From positions 4,712,001-4,776,000 of the forward strand of contig NZ_AP024630.1 in assembly GCF_019976975.1 (NCBI RefSeq): DNA of 64,000 bases. The letters run 5' to 3'. The notes under the pieces were generated by a model, which was not told the DNA's origin, made no database searches, and saw only the letters and a program-made list of their open reading frames with translations. The stretch comes from Arthrobacter sp. NtRootA1. GTDB lineage: Bacteria; Actinomycetota; Actinomycetes; Actinomycetales; Micrococcaceae. This document shows, in pieces, positions 59,890-64,000 of the stretch. The position numbers were made by a program, and so were the translations under genes. The stretch's first letter is position 1, and the number at the start of each line of letters is the position of its first letter.

Positions 59890-60912
59890 GTGAGCACTGA
59901 ACAATCCGCACCAAGCAGGCCTCCTGTCATGGAAGACGTCGCCCGCGTTGCAGGCGTTTCCCACCAAACCGTGTCCCGTGTTCTGAACAACCACCCCAAC
60001 GTGAGCACGAAGACCCGGGAGCGCGTCGAGCAGGCCATCACTGAACTTGGATACCGCCGCAACACTGCTGCACGCAGCCTGGTGACCCGGCGCTCCCAGA
60101 CCATCGGCGTCCTGGGAAGCGAGTTGGCGCAGTACGGCCCGTCCCACACCCTCCTCGGAGTGCAGCAGGCGGCCAGGGATGCGGGCTACTTTGTCAGTGT
60201 CGCGGGCTTGCGGGAAGTCACGCCGGAGACCATCAAGGACGCTATGGCGCATTTCATGGACCAAGGGGTGGACGGGATCGTTGTGACAGTGCCGCACCCC
60301 GGGACCTTTGATGTCCTCAAGGACATCACCGCTCAGGTACCGCTGGTGGCAGTGGGCTCTGTCGGCGACGAGCACCTCAGCGGCGCCACCGTGGACCAAC
60401 GCGAGGGAGCGCGGCTGGCCGTCCAGCACCTCCTTGAACTGGGGCACAAGCACATCGGGCATCTTTCCGGGCCCGCTGATTGGATTGACGCAGTTGCCCG
60501 CACCGAGGGTTGGCGGGACGCCTTGCGTGAGGCCGGTCTGGAACCAGCGGCCCTGATCGAAGGCGACTGGAGCGCTGAGTGCGGCTACCTCGAGGGCCTG
60601 AAAATCGCCGCTGAACGTTCCATGACGGCCCTGTTCGTCGCCAACGACCAAATGGCCCTCGGGGTGCTCCGGGCGTTCCATGAAGCCGGTGTGCGCGTCC
60701 CTGCCGATATCAGTGTTGTGGGCTTCGACGATCAACCCGAAGCCGCTTACTTCATCCCGCCGCTGACTACCGTGGCCCAGGACTTTGAGGAACTCGGCGA
60801 GCGTTGCATCGGTTTGCTGCTTGATCGTCTGGAGACCGGCGCTACGGGTACGCCAGTGACCGTGAAGCCCCGCCTTGTTGTCCGAGCCACGACGGCGCCC
60901 ATCTCAAGCTAA
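59890..60912 (+). CDS. LacI-family regulator, probable arabinose repressor
   Basis: 340-residue LacI/GalR regulator: VMEDVARVAGVSHQTVSRVL is the helix-turn-helix, then VLNNHPNVSTKTRERVEQAI. The effector domain ends in VVGFDDQPEAAYFIPPLTTV. GTG at 59890 is used; GTG at 59872 is an alternative. Between xylB (29 bp gap) and araB, with a LacI-type operator in front of araB, so an AraR-like function for araBDA is likely. Regulation of xyl genes as well is possible. Confidence 0.88.
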   Translation: MSTEQSAPSRPPVMEDVARVAGVSHQTVSRVLNNHPNVSTKTRERVEQAITELGYRRNTAARSLVTRRSQTIGVLGSELAQYGPSHTLLGVQQAARDAGYFVSVAGLREVTPETIKDAMAHFMDQGVDGIVVTVPHPGTFDVLKDITAQVPLVAVGSVGDEHLSGATVDQREGARLAVQHLLELGHKHIGHLSGPADWIDAVARTEGWRDALREAGLEPAALIEGDWSAECGYLEGLKIAAERSMTALFVANDQMALGVLRAFHEAGVRVPADISVVGFDDQPEAAYFIPPLTTVAQDFEELGERCIGLLLDRLETGATGTPVTVKPRLVVRATTAPISS

Positions 60913-60940
60913 CCCAAGCGTGCAGTTCTCCGGACCGCTC

Positions 60941-60968
60941 TTGACATCAAAGTTGTGAGCGCTAACAA
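60941..60968 (+). promoter_or_regulatory. Promoter and LacI-type operator of araBDA
   Basis: TTGACA at 60941-60946 with TAACAA 16 bp later at 60963-60968. The operator TTGTGAGC/GCTAACAA (60953-60968) overlaps the -10 box, with 7 of 8 positions symmetric. A bound LacI-type repressor would block the polymerase. Confidence 0.7.
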
Positions 60969-61042
60969 TTGCATCAGACCTTCTTCGTTTCTTCCACCCC
61001 GACCCCCGGCAATGAGGCCTTGGCCAGCCGGATGGAGACCCC

Positions 61043-62746
61043 ATGAATAGCACTGAAAACCTCCCGCTCGACGAGCAGTTCGTCATCGGCGTGGACTACG
61101 GCACCCTGTCCGGTCGCGCCGTCGTCGTGCGTGTCTCGGACGGTGCCGAGCTCGGCAGCGGCGTGTTCGAATACCCGCACGCCGTTGTGTCCGACCGGCT
61201 GCCGACAACCGGTCAGCGGCTGCCCGCCGACTGGGCGCTCCAAGTGCCCAACGACTACCGCGACGTCCTGCGCAACGCGGTTCCGGCCGCCGTCGCCGAT
61301 GCCGGCATCAACCCAAGCCACGTGGTGGGCATCGCTACGGACTTCACCGCTTGCACCATGGTCCCGACGACGGCGGACGGCACTCCGCTGAACGAGCTGG
61401 AACGCTTCGCGGACCGTCCTCACGCCTACGTCAAGCTGTGGCGTCACCACGCCGCGCAGCCACAGGCCGACCGCATCAACAAGCTCGCCGAGGAACGAGG
61501 GGAGGCCTGGCTTCCCCGCTATGGCGGCCTGATCTCCTCGGAGTGGGAATTTGCCAAGGGCTTGCAGCTGCTTGAGGAAGACCCCGAAGTTTACGGCGCT
61601 ATGGATCACTGGGTTGAGGCAGCCGACTGGATCGTCTGGCAGTTGTGCGGCAGCTATGTGCGCAATGCCTGCACCGCTGGCTACAAGGGCATCTACCAAG
61701 ACGGTAAGTACCCTTCGGAGGATTTCCTCACCGCGCTGAACCCGGACTTCAAGGGCTTCGTTTCGGAAAAGCTGGAGCACACCATCGGCCGCTTGGGCGA
61801 CGCCGCAGGCTACCTTACGGAAGAGGCTGCCGCCTGGACCGGCTTGCCTGCGGGAATTGCAGTAGCCGTGGGCAATGTGGATGCCCACGTCAGCGCCCCT
61901 GCAGCCAACGCTGTTGAGCCGGGGCAACTGGTTGCCATCATGGGCACCTCCACGTGCCACGTCATGAACGGTGACGTCCTGCGTGAAGTCCCGGGCATGT
62001 GCGGCGTTGTGGACGGCGGCATCGTGGACGGGTTGTGGGGCTACGAAGCCGGGCAGTCCGGAGTTGGCGATATCTTCGGCTGGTTCACCAAGAACGGCGT
62101 CCCCCCTCACTACCACCAAGCCGCAGCCGCCAAAGGCTTGGGCATCCACGAATACCTCACCGAACTCGCAGAGAAACAGGCAATCGGCGAGCACGGCCTG
62201 ATTGCCCTGGACTGGCACTCAGGCAACCGCTCGGTGCTGGTGGACCACGAACTCTCCGGCGTCGTAGTGGGCCAGACACTTGCCACGAAGCCAGAGGACA
62301 CCTACCGCGCACTGCTGGAGGCCACGGCCTTCGGCACCCGGACCATCGTGGATGCATTCCGTGATTCGGGAGTACCGGTCAAGGAGTTCATCGTGGCCGG
62401 CGGGCTCTTGAAGAACAAGTTCCTGATGCAGGTCTACGCAGACATCACCGGCCTCCAGTTGTCGACCATCGGCTCGGAGCAGGGACCCGCACTCGGCTCG
62501 GCAATCCACGCCGCAGTCGCTGCCGGGAAGTACAAGGACATCCGCGAAGCCGCAGCATCCATGGCAGCTGCCCCGGGTGCGGTGTACACGCCGATCCCTG
62601 AAAACGTCAGGGCCTACGAGGCACTTTTCCAGGAATACCGCACTCTGCACGACTACTTCGGCCGCGGGACCAACAGCGTCATGCACCGCCTGAAGGCAAT
62701 CCAGCGCGCTGCCCACACCGCCATCACAGAAGGGGTGAACGCATGA
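61043..62746 (+). CDS. araB: Ribulokinase
   Basis: 567-residue FGGY kinase that phosphorylates L-ribulose. GVDYGTLSGRAVVVRVSDG at the start is the ribulokinase form of the phosphate loop (G-T-L/D-S-G/x-R-A), GIATDFTACTMVPT is the substrate region and SPRT-like IMGTSTCHVM and VAGGLLKNKFLMQV the later blocks. The ATGA overlap with araD shows an operon. Longer than xylB, as is usual for AraB. Confidence 0.96.
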   Translation: MNSTENLPLDEQFVIGVDYGTLSGRAVVVRVSDGAELGSGVFEYPHAVVSDRLPTTGQRLPADWALQVPNDYRDVLRNAVPAAVADAGINPSHVVGIATDFTACTMVPTTADGTPLNELERFADRPHAYVKLWRHHAAQPQADRINKLAEERGEAWLPRYGGLISSEWEFAKGLQLLEEDPEVYGAMDHWVEAADWIVWQLCGSYVRNACTAGYKGIYQDGKYPSEDFLTALNPDFKGFVSEKLEHTIGRLGDAAGYLTEEAAAWTGLPAGIAVAVGNVDAHVSAPAANAVEPGQLVAIMGTSTCHVMNGDVLREVPGMCGVVDGGIVDGLWGYEAGQSGVGDIFGWFTKNGVPPHYHQAAAAKGLGIHEYLTELAEKQAIGEHGLIALDWHSGNRSVLVDHELSGVVVGQTLATKPEDTYRALLEATAFGTRTIVDAFRDSGVPVKEFIVAGGLLKNKFLMQVYADITGLQLSTIGSEQGPALGSAIHAAVAAGKYKDIREAAASMAAAPGAVYTPIPENVRAYEALFQEYRTLHDYFGRGTNSVMHRLKAIQRAAHTAITEGVNA

Positions 62747-63450
62747 GCACGCTCTTGGAAACCATCGCGAAGGTCCGGCGCGAAGTCTGCGAACTGCACG
62801 CCGAACTGACCCGCTACAAGCTGGTTGTCTGGACTGCGGGCAACGTCTCCGGCCGGATCCCTGGATACGACCTCATGGTCATCAAGCCCTCCGGTGTCTC
62901 CTATGACGAGCTGACGCCGGAGCAAATGGTGGTCACGGACCTCTATGGGACTCCTGTCAGGGGCATCAACATCGGAAGCGGCGGAACTGTTGACTGGGGC
63001 AACCCGGACCTCTCACCGTCCTCTGACACTGCAGCGCATGCCTACGTCTACCGGCACATGCCCGAGGTTGGCGGTGTGGTGCACACCCATTCCACCTATG
63101 CCACCGCCTGGGCTGCCCGTGGCGAGGAGATCCCCTGCGTGCTGACGATGATGGGCGACGAATTCGGCGGCCCGATCCCGGTAGGCCCGTTCGCGCTGAT
63201 CGGAGACGATTCGATCGGACAGGGAATCGTGGAGACCCTCAAGAACTCCCACTCCCCCGCCGTGCTCATGCAGAACCACGGGCCCTTCACCATCGGCAAG
63301 GACGCAAGGTCCGCGGTGAAGGCAGCCGTGATGTGCGAGGAAGTGGCAAAGACGGTGCACGTCTCGCGGCAACTCGGCGAACCCCTCCCCATTGACCAGG
63401 CCAAAATCGACTCGCTCTACAACCGCTACCAAAACGTCTACGGCCGCTAA
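62743..63450 (+). CDS. araD: L-ribulose-5-phosphate 4-epimerase
   Basis: 235-residue class II aldolase-like epimerase that gives D-xylulose 5-phosphate. TAGNVSGRIPGYDLMVIKPS binds the phosphate, VVHTHSTYATAWAARGEEIP has the zinc histidines and VLMQNHGPFTIGKDA the third zinc ligand. Links the arabinose genes to the pentose phosphate pathway. Confidence 0.96.
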   Translation: MSTLLETIAKVRREVCELHAELTRYKLVVWTAGNVSGRIPGYDLMVIKPSGVSYDELTPEQMVVTDLYGTPVRGINIGSGGTVDWGNPDLSPSSDTAAHAYVYRHMPEVGGVVHTHSTYATAWAARGEEIPCVLTMMGDEFGGPIPVGPFALIGDDSIGQGIVETLKNSHSPAVLMQNHGPFTIGKDARSAVKAAVMCEEVAKTVHVSRQLGEPLPIDQAKIDSLYNRYQNVYGR

Positions 63451-63485
63451 AGCGGACGTCCACCACACTTTCAGGAGCCATCAAC

Positions 63486-64000
63486 ATGCCCAGCGCCAAC
63501 AACACGTCCCTTGATCAGTACGAGGTCTGGTTCCTCACCGGCAGCCAGCACCTCTACGGCGAAGATGTCCTCAAGCAGGTCGCCTCGCAATCGCAGGAGA
63601 TTGCCAACGCCCTCAACGATTCCTCGGACGTGCCGGTCAAACTCGTCTGGAAGCCGGTCCTCACGGATTCCGACGCCATCCGACGCACCGCGCTGGAAGC
63701 AAACTCCAACGACTCCGTGATCGGCGTGACCGCCTGGATGCACACGTTCAGCCCGGCCAAGATGTGGATCCAGGGCCTGGACGCCCTGCGCAAGCCGCTC
63801 CTGCACCTGCACACGCAGGCCAACCGTGATTTGCCCTGGGCCGATATCGATTTCGACTTCATGAACCTGAACCAGGCAGCCCACGGCGACCGCGAATTCG
63901 GGTATATCCAGTCGCGCCTCGGCGTGCCGCGGAAGACCGTCGTCGGGCATGTCAGCAATCCTGAGATCGCCCGCCAGGTGGGCGCTTGGCAGCGTGCATC
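63486..64000 (+). CDS. araA: L-arabinose isomerase (3' end outside window)
   Basis: First 171 codons of AraA, which turns L-arabinose into L-ribulose. YEVWFLTGSQHLYG is the standard N-terminus, then GVTAWMHTFSPAKMWIQGLD and LLHLHTQANRDLPW, and FDFMNLNQAAHGDREFGYI, all AraA blocks. GGAG precedes the ATG by 8 bp. Third gene of araBDA. It runs off the window without a stop. Confidence 0.96.
   Translation, partial: MPSANNTSLDQYEVWFLTGSQHLYGEDVLKQVASQSQEIANALNDSSDVPVKLVWKPVLTDSDAIRRTALEANSNDSVIGVTAWMHTFSPAKMWIQGLDALRKPLLHLHTQANRDLPWADIDFDFMNLNQAAHGDREFGYIQSRLGVPRKTVVGHVSNPEIARQVGAWQRA

Noticed and set aside
60974..62218. 414-residue open frame opposite araB
   Set aside because: Shadow frame caused by GC-rich third positions; araB on the other strand has complete family motifs.

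Overview
The window looks like a chromosomal segment of a high-GC actinobacterium of the Arthrobacter/Paenarthrobacter type (Micrococcaceae). The support is GC-rich DNA with many GTG starts, a SAM-IV riboswitch (a mainly actinobacterial class), a single-polypeptide MrpA/B antiporter subunit, actinobacterial gene families (DUF4235, DUF1737, DUF993, a HTH-MurA fusion) and a 395-residue xylose isomerase whose active-site numbering matches the family. There is no prophage, insertion sequence or CRISPR array.

Layout. 0-14 kb: the 5' part of a Y-family polymerase of the DinB2 type, a LysE exporter, a nucleoside/uridine operon (LacI regulator, nucleoside hydrolase, MFS transporter, ribokinase), a TetR gene with a divergent membrane protein, a tyrosine phosphatase overlapping a kinase-PabB fusion, cardiolipin synthase, PabC and an amino-acid permease. 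14-24 kb: repeats, an AhpD-like protein, then a tight three-gene operon (flavin monooxygenase, ammonia-lyase-like protein without a normal MIO triad, CysK-like enzyme) that is divergent from a SAM-IV-controlled methionine operon (DUF1737, rhodanese, MetZ). A carboxylate-amine ligase and a DNA-binding MurA fusion follow. 24-39 kb: TPP-riboswitch-controlled ykoEDC, a NUDIX hydrolase, the Mrp antiporter operon, an MFS transporter and KhtTU. 39-49 kb: dCTP deaminase, two secreted cell-wall proteins (CAP and VanY) that share a C-terminal repeat module, tRNA-Gly, a LysR/MFS pair and a decayed toxin-antitoxin locus. 49-64 kb: a LacI-controlled operon (Gfo/Idh oxidoreductase, DUF993, TIM-barrel isomerase), BrkB, and a pentose island: xylR, xylA, xylB, a LacI regulator, then araB, araD and the 5' part of araA.

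The segment is dominated by sugar and nucleoside catabolism under local repressors (three LacI, one ROK), by ion homeostasis, and by sulfur, folate and thiamine metabolism under riboswitches.

The most unusual signals are two families of intergenic elements with fixed length, conserved inverted ends and divergent cores: an 86-bp family in four copies and a 59-bp family in two. Next come the monooxygenase/ammonia-lyase-like/CysK-like operon beside sulfur genes, the DinB2-type polymerase with isoleucine at the steric-gate position, and the DUF993 operon.
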